Shown: positions 32,531 to 44,381, numbered from the stretch's first letter. The stretch is 64,000 bases of DNA from an uncultured Pseudohongiella sp. (GCA_902591495.1 CACJAW010000008.1:1-64000), one strand, 5' to 3'. Program-made: numbers and translations. The notes: a model not told the origin generated them from the sequence alone.

Positions 32531-33961
32531 ATGGTTTGGGAATCGGTTATTGGTCTGGAAGTACACGTATCCTTGTCCACCGCATCAAAGTTATTTTCTG
32601 GCACAGCATCGAATTTTGGTGCCGATCCCAACACGCAGGCGAACGTCTTTGACCTGGCAATGCCGGGCACACTGCCAGTTTTAAACGAGGAAGCTCTCAA
32701 AATGGCGGTAAAGTTCGGTTTAGCTATAGGAGCACAAATTGGAAAACACTCTGTGTTTGATAGGAAGAATTATTTTTATCCAGATTTGCCGAAAGGCTAT
32801 CAAGTTACTCAACTTGATTTCCCAACAGTAGGCAAAGGATCAATCAGTATTACCTTGGAGGATGGATCGGAAAAAGTCATCGGCATCACACGAGCTCATA
32901 TCGAAGAGAATGCCGGGAAGTCGCTACATGATGAATTTAGTAACGAATCTGGCATAGATTTAAATAGGGCTGGAGAGCCTCTTCTAGAAATTGTCTCTGA
33001 ACCAGAGATTACCAGTGCCAAAGAAGCAGTTGCTTATCTAAAAAAACTGCATTCGATCGTGCGTTATCTTGATATTTCTGATGCTATTATGGCGCAAGGG
33101 TCTATGCGATGTGATGTTAATGTTTCCATTCGCAAACAGGGAGAAAACAAACTGGGAACGCGGACAGAAATCAAGAATATTAATTCATTTCGCTTCGTTG
33201 AAAAGGCCATTAATTCAGAAACTGAGCGACAGCAAGAGATAATCGAGGATGGAGGTTCAATTACTCAAGAAACTCGAAGATATGACTCGACGAAGGACAT
33301 TACTACCAGTATGCGAAGTAAAGAAATTGCCAACGATTACCGCTACTTCCCTGAACCTGATTTATTGCCTGTGAAGATTGACGAAAGCTATATAAAATCG
33401 ATAGAACAAGAGCTTCCAGAGTTACCAGATATAAAAAAAGATAGGTTTATGACTGAGTATCAGTTGAGCACTTATGATTCTGGCGTCTTAACATCATCGC
33501 TAGAAATAGCGGATTACTATGAAATCGTAGTAAAGCACTGTCAAGACTCAAAATTAGCAGCTAATTGGGTGACTGGAAACTTATTGGCTATGCTAAATCA
33601 ACTAGAACTGGATTTAGCTTCATCACCAGTAAGGGCAGAGGACCTAGGTTGCCTTATAAGTCGAATTAAAGATAAGACTATATCAGGAAAAATTGCAAAA
33701 ACCGTGTTCGATACGTTAATAAATAGCAATCTTTCAGTTGATGAAGTTATTGAGCAAAAAGGTTTAAAACAAGTTACAGATACTGCTGCCATAGAAGAGC
33801 TTGTCATGCAAGTTATTGATGAAAACCCCGATCAGGTCATTCAATTGAGAGAAGGCAAAGAGCAAGTTCTTGGATATTTGGTAGGGCAAGCGATGAAATT
33901 ATCACAAGGCAAAGCTAACCCAAGCCAAGTCAGCCAATTACTAAAACTTAAGATTCAATAG
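32531..33961 (+). CDS. gatB: Asp/Glu-tRNA amidotransferase subunit B
   Basis: '[18 protein letters not shown]', '[16 protein letters not shown]', '[10 protein letters not shown]'. Confidence 0.96.
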   Translation: MVWESVIGLEVHVSLSTASKLFSGTASNFGADPNTQANVFDLAMPGTLPVLNEEALKMAVKFGLAIGAQIGKHSVFDRKNYFYPDLPKGYQVTQLDFPTVGKGSISITLEDGSEKVIGITRAHIEENAGKSLHDEFSNESGIDLNRAGEPLLEIVSEPEITSAKEAVAYLKKLHSIVRYLDISDAIMAQGSMRCDVNVSIRKQGENKLGTRTEIKNINSFRFVEKAINSETERQQEIIEDGGSITQETRRYDSTKDITTSMRSKEIANDYRYFPEPDLLPVKIDESYIKSIEQELPELPDIKKDRFMTEYQLSTYDSGVLTSSLEIADYYEIVVKHCQDSKLAANWVTGNLLAMLNQLELDLASSPVRAEDLGCLISRIKDKTISGKIAKTVFDTLINSNLSVDEVIEQKGLKQVTDTAAIEELVMQVIDENPDQVIQLREGKEQVLGYLVGQAMKLSQGKANPSQVSQLLKLKIQ

Positions 33962-34006
33962 ATAGATTACTAGGGACAGCATCAACGAATTTTATAAGGT
34001 AAAGCT

Positions 34007-34333
34007 ATGAAAGAGGGCAAGAAAAGAGGCGCTGAGCGGACACAAATAGCAACCAGAAACGAGGAATGGTCTGATGAACGTCTCAAACTATTTCTAAAGT
34101 CAAAGCCTCCTTCCGATATGCCGGCAGAGTACAATATTTTATTGAAGGCTTATCGAGGTATGACTGTGGAGCTCTTTGAAAGGTTTATAAAACTTTATGT
34201 AGATGCTGGTAATGACATCAATTGTGCAAACACAGATGGCGCTACACTTTATGACTTAGTTTCTCGGCATCGCAAGTCGAAAGACTATGCAACAATACTC
34301 AAAAGCGCAGGTGCGTTTTCAAATGAATCTTAA
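34007..34333 (+). CDS. PA4642-like family protein
   Basis: 108 aa; 'EEWSDERLKLFL ... YRGMTVELFERFIKLYVDAGNDINCANTDG'. Confidence 0.65.
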   Translation: MKEGKKRGAERTQIATRNEEWSDERLKLFLKSKPPSDMPAEYNILLKAYRGMTVELFERFIKLYVDAGNDINCANTDGATLYDLVSRHRKSKDYATILKSAGAFSNES

Positions 34334-34358
34334 GAAAGTAATTAAACCTCACTAACTC

Positions 34359-35591
34359 TTATTTGTGTTTGGATCTACTTTTTATCGTAAAACGGGATTT
34401 TCTTACAAAGGGTGGGGCAGGCTCTAAGAGATGATCCAAAGGATAGACACAATCTAACTTAGTACCTAATTTTTCCTCTATCGCCGGTAGAAGAAATGAA
34501 TCTTCCTCGCAGGCAAAACTGATCGAAGTGCCAATAGCGCCCGCTCTTCCTGTTCTCCCAATTCGATGCACATAGTCCTCAGGCTCTTCAGGTAACGAAA
34601 AATTTATTACATGACTTACATCATCAATATGTAAGCCCCTGCCCGCAACATCGGTTGCTACAAGAACCCGCAACTTCCCAATTTTAAAAGCATCAAGAGT
34701 CCTAATTCTTTTATACTGAGGTATATCACCCGAGAGAGCACCGCAATCTATACCACTCTTATGAAGATAATCTGCAAGTTCGCGAACCTGATCGCGTCTG
34801 TTGTTAAATACGATTACCTTTTCGGTTTCCTCCTCAAGAAGCAAATTATAGAGTAGATCATACTTATTATCTGACGTTGTCAGATAGATCATTTGAGTGA
34901 CAGAATCAGACGCGATTTTTTCTGGTTCGACCTCTACCATAACTGGATTCATCGCCCAACGCTGAGCCAACTCTATAATTTCATCTGAAAATGTTGCGCT
35001 AAACATCAACGTTTGACGACAATCTTTCTTGGGAGTTTGCGCAATTACACGTCTAACCTGCGGTATAAACCCCATATCCAACATCCTGTCAGCTTCATCC
35101 AAGACTAAAAGTTCTATTAACCCTAAGTAAATATTATCATTACTCACAAAATCAAGAAGTCTGCCTGGTGTCGCGACAACAATATCCACGGTTCTCTTCT
35201 CCAAAGCAGATAATTGTTTTTGATATTCCTCTCCCCCGACTAGTGTTACAACGTGAATGTCACAAAACCGGGTCAGGTCGTCAGCGTCAGCAGCAATTTG
35301 AATAGCTAACTCTCGTGTGGGCGCAACAATTAGAGCTCGCGGCTCAGCAATATAACGATCGTTTTTTGGGTTGCTTAATAAATCATTCAAAATGGTGAGC
35401 AGAAAAGCAATGGTCTTACCAGTGCCAGTCTGAGCGCGTCCAGTAACATCATGTCCCTCTAGCGTATAGGCCAAACTCTGAGCCTGAATAGGGGTGCAAA
35501 ATTCAAAACCTAAATTAAAAACAGCCTTTTGTAACGGTTCTGCTAGTTCGAGATCAGCAAACGGGAGTCTAATATTTTCTGTACTAATCAA
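34359..35591 (-). CDS. DEAD-box ATP-dependent RNA helicase (RhlB-like)
   Basis: 'AQTGTGKTIAFL', 'VLDEADRMLDMGF', 'SATF', 'HRIGRTGRAG'. Confidence 0.92.
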   Translation of the reverse strand: MISTENIRLPFADLELAEPLQKAVFNLGFEFCTPIQAQSLAYTLEGHDVTGRAQTGTGKTIAFLLTILNDLLSNPKNDRYIAEPRALIVAPTRELAIQIAADADDLTRFCDIHVVTLVGGEEYQKQLSALEKRTVDIVVATPGRLLDFVSNDNIYLGLIELLVLDEADRMLDMGFIPQVRRVIAQTPKKDCRQTLMFSATFSDEIIELAQRWAMNPVMVEVEPEKIASDSVTQMIYLTTSDNKYDLLYNLLLEEETEKVIVFNNRRDQVRELADYLHKSGIDCGALSGDIPQYKRIRTLDAFKIGKLRVLVATDVAGRGLHIDDVSHVINFSLPEEPEDYVHRIGRTGRAGAIGTSISFACEEDSFLLPAIEEKLGTKLDCVYPLDHLLEPAPPFVRKSRFTIKSRSKHK

Positions 35592-35713
35592 AAAAGTTAT
35601 CCATTAACTACGCTAAACGACACTATCCGCGCTTTTAAGAGCAGGCAGCATAATATCCACAAGAGGGTTAATTTGAAAGCTCCAGTTTTCTAAAAAATCC
35701 TTATTTAACCTAA

Positions 35714-36463
35714 TTAATTCCTGCTACAGACTTCGCAATTTGGTACTTTAGGCAAACGCATCTCTCGCCATTGAGAAGTAGACGCATCTAATATCAGCAA
35801 ACGTCCAGTTAGAGTTTTACCAACATTCGCAATAATTTTAATGGCTTCCATAGCTTGTAATGAACCTATTATTCCAACCACCGGAGACATTACTCCATTC
35901 GTTGAACAAGTCTCATCTTCACCGCCCTCCTGGTAAAGACATTGATAACATGGGCTGCTGGATTCACGACCATCGAAAACAGAAATTTGTCCTTCCATAC
36001 GAATTGCCGAACCAAAAACTAAAGGTTTTGAATGGCTCAAGCAAGAAGCATTGATTGCAAAACGAGTTGAATAGTTATCACAACAATCAACTACAACATC
36101 AACTTTGCTCACTAGTTGATCCAACAATTTACCTTCCAATCTTTCTTGAATACTGATTACCTCAACATCTTTATTCAAACCCTGCAAAATACTCGCCGCA
36201 GATTTCACCTTTGACTCGCCAAGATTTGAATGACCATGCGCTATTTGCCTCTGAAGATTCGTAACCTCAACGACATCATCGTCAGCGATAAAAAGATGTC
36301 CCACGCCTGCAGCTGCAAGATACATAGAAGCCGGACAACCAAGCCCCCCCATGCCAACTATTAAGACCGAAGAGTTTATCAAATTCGCTTGCCCCGCAAT
36401 ATCAATACCGGGCAACATAATCTGCCTACTAAATCTCAAAAGCTGTTCATCAGTGAGAATCAA
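35714..36463 (-). CDS. MoeB/ThiF-type adenylyltransferase
   Basis: 'RFSRQIMLPGIDIAGQANLINSSVLIVGMGGLGCPASMYLAAAGVG'. Confidence 0.92.
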   Translation of the reverse strand: MILTDEQLLRFSRQIMLPGIDIAGQANLINSSVLIVGMGGLGCPASMYLAAAGVGHLFIADDDVVEVTNLQRQIAHGHSNLGESKVKSAASILQGLNKDVEVISIQERLEGKLLDQLVSKVDVVVDCCDNYSTRFAINASCLSHSKPLVFGSAIRMEGQISVFDGRESSSPCYQCLYQEGGEDETCSTNGVMSPVVGIIGSLQAMEAIKIIANVGKTLTGRLLILDASTSQWREMRLPKVPNCEVCSRN

Positions 36464-37314
36464 CTATCTATAGCCTCCCATCTTGCTGCCACCATCCGAT
36501 CTATATCCGCATAATCTTTTAACCCTAATATATCAGAGTAACCAAATCTGCTAAGCTCTTTAATTAAATATTTTTGCTGATTATAGCCATGTTCTAATAG
36601 AAGCCATGAGTCTTTTTTTAAAAATTTTCGAGAATTCTGAATAATCGAATTCAACTCTGAATAACCCAAATTTTTTGCAGCCAGCGCTAGACGAGGCTCG
36701 TACAGCAAGCTTTTCTCATTTAAATGACTATCGCTATCCGAAATATAGGGCGGATTAGCCACGATCAAATCAAAATTTAAATCAGGCAAACCATCACACC
36801 AAGAGCCTTCATGAAAAATTATATTTGAAACTCCCAGATTTCTGGCGTTAGTTCTAGCAATCTCAAGAGCATCGGAAGAAATATCAACGGCGTGAACCGA
36901 ACACTTTGGATTTTCACGCGCTAAAGCGATTGCAATAGCTCCACTTCCTGTACCTAAATCCGCTATTCTTTCGGCTCCATTAAGACTACGAATAGATTTT
37001 AAAGCAAATTCAACCAATAGCTCAGTCTCGGGCCTCGGAATCAAAACTGACTCGTTAACCTTCAACTCAAAATCCCAAAAACAACGTTTACCAACAATAT
37101 AAGCTACCGGCATACCTTGTTTTCTTTTACAAAGCATTCGCTTAAATTGATTGATTTGAATCTCAGTTAAATTTTCGTCTTCATGAGCTCGAAGGTATTC
37201 TCTAGTTTTTGAAACAATGAATCCAAGAATCATCTCTGTATCCAGCAGGTAGGATTCACTATAAGGTTTAAGCGTTAGCGACATATTGAGGGCTTGACCA
37301 ATTGAGAAGCACAT
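36460..37314 (-). CDS. prmC: Peptide chain release factor N5-glutamine methyltransferase
   Basis: 'VLIPRPETELLVEFAL', 'DLGTGSGAIAIALA', 'DLIVANPPYI'; next to prfA. Confidence 0.95.
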   Translation of the reverse strand: MCFSIGQALNMSLTLKPYSESYLLDTEMILGFIVSKTREYLRAHEDENLTEIQINQFKRMLCKRKQGMPVAYIVGKRCFWDFELKVNESVLIPRPETELLVEFALKSIRSLNGAERIADLGTGSGAIAIALARENPKCSVHAVDISSDALEIARTNARNLGVSNIIFHEGSWCDGLPDLNFDLIVANPPYISDSDSHLNEKSLLYEPRLALAAKNLGYSELNSIIQNSRKFLKKDSWLLLEHGYNQQKYLIKELSRFGYSDILGLKDYADIDRMVAARWEAIDS

Positions 37315-37320
37315 TATCTA

Positions 37321-38409
37321 TTAGCTCTCATCTGATAAACCAACCAGTAGGTCTGCTTGATGTTCATTTATTAAAGGCTGGATGACAGAATCTAATTCCC
37401 CGGACATAATTTCTTCCAAACTGTAAAGAGTTAACTTTATTCGATGATCAGTCACCCGTCCTTGGGGATAGTTATAAGTTCTTATTTTCTCTGACCTATC
37501 ACCACTGCCAACTAACTTCCTTCGAGTATCTGATTCCTCCTGCTGTTGTGCTTGTTGTGCCTGATCTAGTAATTTAGCTTGAAGAAGAGATGTTGCTCGC
37601 GCCTTATTCTTATGCTGGGAGCGCTCGTCCTGACACTCAACTACAATTCCTGTTGGAATGTGAGTAATTCGTATAGCGCTGTCAGTTTTGTTCACATGCT
37701 GGCCTCCTGCTCCGCTCGCGCGAAAAGTATCGATTCGTAAATCGTTTTTGTTGATATCAACCTCATCAACTTCATCTAACTCTGGCATCACAGCCACTGT
37801 GCATGCTGAAGTGTGAATGCGTCCCTGAGTTTCCGTCTCAGGAACTCTCTGAACCCGGTGCGCTCCAGATTCAAATTTCAATCGCTCGTACACATCCCGT
37901 CCCTCTATTCTCACAACCACTTCCTTAAAACCTCCATGATCTCCGAGACGCTCAGAAATAACTTCAGCTTTCCAACGAACCTCCTCACAAAAACGCACAT
38001 ACATTTTAAATAAATCGCCGCAAAAAATTGCGGCCTCGTCACCCCCTGTGCCTGCGCGTATTTCTAAAAATACATTGCAGCTATCCTTCGAATCTTTTGG
38101 TAACAAAAGCTTTTGCAATTCCAGCTCAAGACTTTCAATTTGTGCCGCCTTGACTTTGACCTCTTCTTCAGCCATCTCTTTTATGTCCGGGTCAGCATCC
38201 AGCTTCATCTCTTCAGCTTCTTTTAAATCGGTTTTAGCGGCATTAAATTCACTATATTTTTTTACGACTCTTTCTAGCTCACTGTATTCTTTCGATAATT
38301 CCCTAAATTGATCTTGATTAGAAATAGTCAAAGCATCACTCAAGAGCGCTTCGATTTCATCAGATCTATCTTTCAAATTATCTAATTTTAAGCGGATTGA
38401 ATCTTTCAT
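37321..38409 (-). CDS. prfA: Peptide chain release factor 1
   Basis: GGQ motif '[24 protein letters not shown]'. Confidence 0.97.
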   Translation of the reverse strand: MKDSIRLKLDNLKDRSDEIEALLSDALTISNQDQFRELSKEYSELERVVKKYSEFNAAKTDLKEAEEMKLDADPDIKEMAEEEVKVKAAQIESLELELQKLLLPKDSKDSCNVFLEIRAGTGGDEAAIFCGDLFKMYVRFCEEVRWKAEVISERLGDHGGFKEVVVRIEGRDVYERLKFESGAHRVQRVPETETQGRIHTSACTVAVMPELDEVDEVDINKNDLRIDTFRASGAGGQHVNKTDSAIRITHIPTGIVVECQDERSQHKNKARATSLLQAKLLDQAQQAQQQEESDTRRKLVGSGDRSEKIRTYNYPQGRVTDHRIKLTLYSLEEIMSGELDSVIQPLINEHQADLLVGLSDES

Positions 38410-38427
38410 GATCAGTAATATTAATAC

Positions 38428-39762
38428 CTAATTGTTTACGTTTTTTAATTCAAATAGCTCATTTACTAGATCTATCAACTCAGTCCTTCCCTCTGAACTA
38501 GCGGTTTTTAACTGCACACTGGGCGCATGAGTAAACTTATTAGTAATGGTCCTAGCCAAAGATTCTAATACTTGTTCCACAGGCTCACCATTGGACAAGG
38601 ATTTGATCGCTCGTTCCAGTTCCCTCTCGCGAATTCGATCTGCTTTTTCCCTAAAAGCCTTCAATGTAGAGACAGCATCCAACGAACGCAACTGCCTTTC
38701 GTATTCTTCAACCCCGAGATCTATAATTGCTTCCGCTTGAATAGCCGCCTCTGTTCTACTTTTGATGCTATCCTCGATAGCCCCACTAATGTCATCAATA
38801 CTGTATAAATAGGCATCAGCAATCTCTCCTACCTGTGCCTCGATATCTCTTGGTACGGCCAAATCAATTAAGAGCATTGGTTGATGTTTTCTTCTTTGTA
38901 ATGCTCGCTCGACTGAACCTTTACCAAGGAGCGGTAGTTGGCTATTTGTCGAAGAAACAACCACATCAGCGGTTTCGAGCTGCTCTGGAATTTCGGAGAG
39001 TAAAACACCTTTACCTCCGAATTTTAGCGCGATTTCGAGAGCATTATCCAAAGTCCTATTGGCAACTGTAAGCCTAGACACATTCTTTTCATTGAAATGC
39101 GTTGCCACAAGTTCAATAGTCCGACCAGCTCCAATTAACAAAATGGATAAGGACTGAAAATCAGAAAAGATTCTCTCCGCTAGCACGGTTGCAGCATACG
39201 CAACTGAAACTGGATTTTCGCCTATTGCCGTGTCGGTCCGAACTTTTTTAGCAATAGAGAAAGCAGCAATGAAAGCGCGATTCACAGATGGACCAACTGT
39301 TTTAAGGTCTTTAGCTAAGGCAAAAGCAGATTTTATTTGGCCAAGAATCTGTGGCTCTCCTAAAACCAAGGAATCTAACCCACAAGAAACTTTCATCAGA
39401 TGTCTAACGACATCCATTCCTGAAAATGAATAAATACTTCGCTCAAGCTCACTAGGGTCAAAGTCATGAAAACTCGCCAACCAAGAAACCACATCTTTTA
39501 CTGTTTTTTGAACCAAGGAATTTTGAATATTGTGACCGAGCTTGTCGCTCAAGATCTCACCTTCGATTCTCTTGATGTATAATTCTGTTCTGTTACATGT
39601 AGACAGTAAAACCACTTCACTTACGTCAGCTAATGATCTAATGTCTCTCAACGCATCACTTACTATCTCTGGAGGAAAGGCGACTTTCTCCCTAAGCGAA
39701 ATATCAGCTGTCTTATGGTTTATTCCTACCAATATAAGACTCATTTCATTCCTTGACGACAT
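38428..39762 (-). CDS. hemA: Glutamyl-tRNA reductase
   Basis: 'LSTCNRTELY', 'GLDSLVLGEPQILGQIKSAF'; upstream of prfA. Confidence 0.96.
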   Translation of the reverse strand: MSSRNEMSLILVGINHKTADISLREKVAFPPEIVSDALRDIRSLADVSEVVLLSTCNRTELYIKRIEGEILSDKLGHNIQNSLVQKTVKDVVSWLASFHDFDPSELERSIYSFSGMDVVRHLMKVSCGLDSLVLGEPQILGQIKSAFALAKDLKTVGPSVNRAFIAAFSIAKKVRTDTAIGENPVSVAYAATVLAERIFSDFQSLSILLIGAGRTIELVATHFNEKNVSRLTVANRTLDNALEIALKFGGKGVLLSEIPEQLETADVVVSSTNSQLPLLGKGSVERALQRRKHQPMLLIDLAVPRDIEAQVGEIADAYLYSIDDISGAIEDSIKSRTEAAIQAEAIIDLGVEEYERQLRSLDAVSTLKAFREKADRIRERELERAIKSLSNGEPVEQVLESLARTITNKFTHAPSVQLKTASSEGRTELIDLVNELFELKNVNN

Positions 39763-39976
39763 GATTCAATTCCCGAGGTATTTTACTGCAATTTAAGGCC
39801 GGTTCCCATTAATCGGGTTTACCTAGAGAGCCTATGCTAATTTGGCCAATTTTTATAATGGCTTGAAAAAGAGCTTTGAATACTATATTTCAGTATCGTA
39901 AAGCGGTCTGAGGATTTACAAAATCAAGCGCATGATAGAAAATCCTCGGACAACCAACAATATCAGCTGACGCAGT

Positions 39977-41734
39977 ATGAAATTATCTAGTGTACACAAA
40001 AAACTAAAACTCATTTTCCAAGCATCAATCTTCATAGGCATTTTAGGCTGTACCTCAAATACTATTGACAAGCCAGCGGTGATCAGCGAGATGGAAATGA
40101 GTACCCCAGAGTCCGCGACCGAATCTGAAAAGGATATTGTCTATGGCTCTTTCACTGAAGAACAGTTATATCAAACCATTATTAGCGAGCTGAGCGCGCA
40201 GCGTGGAGATTTAAACGAAGCAGGAGACAATTATCTAGATCTCGCGATTGAAACAAAAGATCTCTCCATAATTCAACGCGCAATTCAATTCGCGTCTGTC
40301 AATAATGACGTCAATGCTCTAATGCAACTTGGATTACTTTGGTCTGAAGTTGAGCCAAATAATACAAGACCACATTTGATGCTTAGCTTTCAATTCCTCG
40401 AAAGTGGAAATTACTCCCAAGCTCTATCTCATATGGCTAGAATTCTCGACTTGGGTGATGACTTCGACTTCACTGCGCTGATCGCTCGAACAGCAACACT
40501 TGAAAATAGTGAAAGAGAACGCCTGATCACTATCGTGCAGTCACTTGTTGATGAATTTCACCAACAGGAGTCATTACGACTAACTTTAATTCAGCTTTTT
40601 GCTCAAAATCAGCGTATGGAAGATGCACTTTCTGAGGTGAAGATTTTTCTTAAAGAATTTAACCCTTCTCCGCGAGTGATTTTGCTACACGCTCAGATAC
40701 TTCAGAGTATGGGTGAACCAAATCAAGCGATCCAAACTCTCAAGTCTGGCCTTAGAGAGTTCGATCAGGACAGATCACTTCGATTAAGTCTTGCCAGATT
40801 AATGATTCAGAACGAGAAACTAGAGGACGCTTATGATCAATTTCAGGCCCTCGTTGAACAAGACCCTGAAGACTGGGAGAGTCTTTACTCCATGAGCTTG
40901 TTGGACTTGGAACTTGAAGAATACGACAGAGCGATACCTATACTTGAGAATTTAATAAGCGTTGATGAGAGATATGACGAAAGTCAATACTATCTAGGCT
41001 TGATCTATGAACAAACCGAAAAATATGAAGAATCAATTGAGCACTATCGAAAAGTCCGCACCGGAACAACCAATTATTTAGCAGCACAGCAGCAAGCAAC
41101 CCGTCACAGCATCGGCCTTGGAGACTTAGAGGAAGCACATTCATGGCTTACCCGACAGTCAAACGGCCAAGCAAGACTTGAGATCCTTTTCACAACTATA
41201 GAATCAAATCTATTAATCCAAGCAGGTTACGACCAGGAATCCAAATCTTTGCTAGATTCAGCACTCAATAGATTTCCAAACGAAGCTGAATTACTTTTTG
41301 CTCGTGTTCTTTGGTCTGACTCTCAACAAGATAGGGAAGGCTCAGAACGGGATTTGCGGCAAATCATCCGCATGCAACCCGAGGATGCTCGGGCACTAAA
41401 TCATCTTGGATACATGTTAGCCGATCAAACTAATCGCTTTGAGGAAGCTTTGAGTCTCATTGAACGAGCAATCGCGATATCCCCTGATGATCCAGCGATT
41501 ATAGATAGCTTAGCATGGGCACAGTACAAACTCGGCAGATATGAAGAAGCACTGGCCAATCTAAGGCGTGCTTTCTCCGTGTTCCCTGACCACGAGGTAG
41601 CTTCTCATCTTGGCGAAGTCCTTTGGCAGATGGGAGAATATGAAAAAGCGACCGAAGTGTGGGAAGAAGCACTAAAAGCGCGGCCTGAAAGTCAACTAAT
41701 CAAAGCAGTCATCGAGCGATTTAAACCTGAATAA
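39977..41734 (+). CDS. TPR-repeat lipoprotein
   Basis: Lipobox 'ILGC', multiple TPRs; directly upstream of lolB. Confidence 0.85.
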   Translation: MKLSSVHKKLKLIFQASIFIGILGCTSNTIDKPAVISEMEMSTPESATESEKDIVYGSFTEEQLYQTIISELSAQRGDLNEAGDNYLDLAIETKDLSIIQRAIQFASVNNDVNALMQLGLLWSEVEPNNTRPHLMLSFQFLESGNYSQALSHMARILDLGDDFDFTALIARTATLENSERERLITIVQSLVDEFHQQESLRLTLIQLFAQNQRMEDALSEVKIFLKEFNPSPRVILLHAQILQSMGEPNQAIQTLKSGLREFDQDRSLRLSLARLMIQNEKLEDAYDQFQALVEQDPEDWESLYSMSLLDLELEEYDRAIPILENLISVDERYDESQYYLGLIYEQTEKYEESIEHYRKVRTGTTNYLAAQQQATRHSIGLGDLEEAHSWLTRQSNGQARLEILFTTIESNLLIQAGYDQESKSLLDSALNRFPNEAELLFARVLWSDSQQDREGSERDLRQIIRMQPEDARALNHLGYMLADQTNRFEEALSLIERAIAISPDDPAIIDSLAWAQYKLGRYEEALANLRRAFSVFPDHEVASHLGEVLWQMGEYEKATEVWEEALKARPESQLIKAVIERFKPE

Positions 41735-42375
41735 TGCGGTCTTTGTCAGCGCTATGCAAATCTAAAATAAAGTACTTTGTTAGCAAAATTTTTTTATTAG
41801 CTCTGGGCATTATTTTATCGAAATGTTCCACCACGACAATCGACCTCAGCAAACATAACTGGCAACATCAGCGGGCTTTGCTCGAAAAAACCAGCGATTG
41901 GCAATTGAGGGGGCGAGTTAATGTCAGATATCAAAATGAATCATATACCCCTCGTATTCGATGGCAACAGCAGGGAGACAATTACAGAATTCGCCTCTGG
42001 GGAACCTTTAATGCAGGTAATACTGTAATCATAGGCGAACCGAAATTAGTCACAATGGAACACGACGGGGATAGCATCACTGCTAATACACCAGAGGAAT
42101 TGGTATTAGACAATCTTGGTTATGAGTTGCCGATTTCCTATCTGGAATTCTGGGTACGAAGTCTTCCTGCACCGGGCTCCAACGCAGAGCTAGAATTTAG
42201 CGTCCAAAACCACCTTTCGACGATTAAACAGGACGGATGGGAAATAGCATATCTGGATATGCGCCAATTTGATGGATTTATTCTGCCAAGAAGGGTTGAA
42301 ATCACCGGACCAAGAAATGACATTCGATTGAGGTTTGTTGGACTTAGTTGGACATTAAACACGGATGAAAATTGA
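41734..42375 (+). CDS. lolB: Outer-membrane lipoprotein LolB
   Basis: 'DWQLRGRVNVRYQNESYTPRIRWQQQGDNYRIRLWG'; between the TPR gene and ispE. Confidence 0.88.
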   Translation: MRSLSALCKSKIKYFVSKIFLLALGIILSKCSTTTIDLSKHNWQHQRALLEKTSDWQLRGRVNVRYQNESYTPRIRWQQQGDNYRIRLWGTFNAGNTVIIGEPKLVTMEHDGDSITANTPEELVLDNLGYELPISYLEFWVRSLPAPGSNAELEFSVQNHLSTIKQDGWEIAYLDMRQFDGFILPRRVEITGPRNDIRLRFVGLSWTLNTDEN

Positions 42376-43217
42376 TGAATCTCAAGATTGAATCCCGTCT
42401 ATCACCAGCAAAAATAAATCTTTTCTTACATGTCCTGCGACGCCGCGCCGATGGGTATCATGAATTACAAACCTTGTTTCAATTGCTTAACTATGGAGAC
42501 GAATTAACGTTTGAAACCGATAGTAATGGCACCTTAGAATTACACCAAGAATCCGCGGATAAAATACGAACACTCCCTTATAGTCAGAATTTAATCATCA
42601 AAGCCGCCCGACTTCTCCGACAAAAATCAGGAGACCCAAAATTAGGGGTCAAAATTTACCTAAATAAACGCATTCCGGCGGGTGCAGGACTCGGGGGTGG
42701 AAGTAGTAATGCTGCCACCACATTAAAGACCCTAAATAAGCTCTGGGACTGTGATCTGTCAATGGAAGAGCTGAAAACACTAGCCTTGAAGCTTGGTGCT
42801 GACGTGCCGTTCTTTCTGGAAGGAAAATCAGCGTGGGGAGAGGGCCTAGGAGAAAAGCTGCAACCTGTTGAACTCGAGAAAAACTGGTTTGCCGTAATTA
42901 CACCAAACTGTTCAGTATCAACGAGCCATATTTTTTCAAATGAAAATTTGACACGGAACACGCAAGCCATCAAAATGGCCGACTTTCTGGCCGGCGGGGC
43001 GAAAAACGACTGCGAGCCGGTGACTAGAGCGCTATACCCAGAAGTAGACGAAGCATTTTGCTGGCTTGAAGGTCATGCGGATACTCGGATGACGGGCACC
43101 GGATCTTCGGTCTTTGCGAAATTTCAGGAGAGGGAGCAAGCAGAGGGTGTGCTTGAAATGTTGCCCAATCATATGCGGGGTTTCGTAGCTGAAGGAATTA
43201 ATTCGTTATCGGTATGA
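42372..43217 (+). CDS. ispE: 4-diphosphocytidyl-2-C-methyl-D-erythritol kinase
   Basis: 'SPAKINLFLHVLRRRADGYHELQTLFQ', GHMP motif 'PAGAGLGGGSSNAATTL'. Confidence 0.96.
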   Translation: MMNLKIESRLSPAKINLFLHVLRRRADGYHELQTLFQLLNYGDELTFETDSNGTLELHQESADKIRTLPYSQNLIIKAARLLRQKSGDPKLGVKIYLNKRIPAGAGLGGGSSNAATTLKTLNKLWDCDLSMEELKTLALKLGADVPFFLEGKSAWGEGLGEKLQPVELEKNWFAVITPNCSVSTSHIFSNENLTRNTQAIKMADFLAGGAKNDCEPVTRALYPEVDEAFCWLEGHADTRMTGTGSSVFAKFQEREQAEGVLEMLPNHMRGFVAEGINSLSV

Positions 43218-43299
43218 TATTATTGAATATAAATTATTAGAGTCGGATATCAGGCTTTTATATAATTAACAAATTGAACTAGCTATAACAAAGATTATA

Positions 43300-43374
43300 T
43301 GGGGTGTCGCCAAGTGGTAAGGCACAAGGTTTTGATCCTTGCATTCGTTGGTTCGAATCCAGCCACCCCAGCCA
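43300..43374 (+). tRNA. tRNA-Gln (anticodon TTG), CCA encoded
   Basis: Acceptor TGGGGTG/CACCCCA, anticodon loop 'TTTTGAT', T-arm 'GGTTCGAATCC', 3' GCCA. Confidence 0.95.
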
Positions 43375-43430
43375 TTTTTTAGAAATCAATTAAAGAAGCA
43401 TAAGAAACGGACCTATCCGGGGAAGCTAGC

Positions 43431-44381
43431 GTGGCAACAAATTTAATGGTTTTTACTGGCAATGCTAATCCTGCACTTGCCGATGCTATTGCCAAAAATA
43501 TAGGTGTTCCCTTGGGACGTGCAAGCATTAGTAAATTTAGCGATGGAGAAGTTTCGGTTGAGCTAAACGAAAATGTTCGGGGCAAAGATGTATTCGTTAT
43601 TCAACCAACGTGCGCTCCAACAAATGACAGTATTATGGAACTGCTACTCATGTCAGATGCCCTCCATCGCGCGTCAGCAAACCGAATAACAGCAGTCATC
43701 CCATACTTTGGTTATGCTAGACAAGACCGCAGGGTTAGATCTGCTCGAGTTGCAATCAGCGCCAAAGTCGTCGCAGATATGATAGGGGCTGTAGGTGTTA
43801 ATAGAGTCCTTACTGTAGATCTTCACGCTGAACAAATTCAGGGGTTTTTTAGTATTCCTGTAGATAATGTATATGGCTCGCCCGTTCTAACAGATGATAT
43901 TGAAAGACAAAACTATTCGAACCTCACAGTAGTCTCTCCTGACGTTGGCGGGGTTGTGAGAGCTAGAGCCGTAGCAAAACAGATAAATGCCGACCTCGCG
44001 ATAATAGATAAGCGCCGCCCTACCGCGAACGAGGCGCAAATCATGCATATAATTGGTGACGTAAATGGGAAAAGTTGCTTGATCGTAGACGATATGGTGG
44101 ATACAGCAGGCACATTATGTAAGGCTGCTGACGCTCTTAAGGACCATGGTGCAACCAAGGTGGTTGCTTACTGCACCCATCCTGTTTTATCAGGCCCCGC
44201 TATTCAAAATATAGAAGGGTCAAGTTTAGATTCACTAGTAGTAACGGATACTATCCCATTGAATGAAAAAGCTAAGAGCTGTAAAAGTATCCGTCAGCTT
44301 TCGATGGCGAAACTTTTAGCCGAGTCTATCAGAAGAGTCAGCAATGAAGAATCCATCAGCGCGATGTTTGACAATACTTAA
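43431..44381 (+). CDS. prs: Ribose-phosphate pyrophosphokinase
   Basis: GTG start; '[28 protein letters not shown]', '[14 protein letters not shown]'. Confidence 0.96.
   Translation: MATNLMVFTGNANPALADAIAKNIGVPLGRASISKFSDGEVSVELNENVRGKDVFVIQPTCAPTNDSIMELLLMSDALHRASANRITAVIPYFGYARQDRRVRSARVAISAKVVADMIGAVGVNRVLTVDLHAEQIQGFFSIPVDNVYGSPVLTDDIERQNYSNLTVVSPDVGGVVRARAVAKQINADLAIIDKRRPTANEAQIMHIIGDVNGKSCLIVDDMVDTAGTLCKAADALKDHGATKVVAYCTHPVLSGPAIQNIEGSSLDSLVVTDTIPLNEKAKSCKSIRQLSMAKLLAESIRRVSNEESISAMFDNT

Noticed and set aside
30747-33961. gatCAB divergent from mreB as a novel arrangement
   Set aside because: This arrangement is known in other gammaproteobacteria such as Pseudomonas; ordinary.
38546-39796. 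Several 60-90-aa plus-strand ORFs across hemA (and similar ones across prfA, 37813..38311)
   Set aside because: Antisense to strongly supported genes; no independent coding signal.
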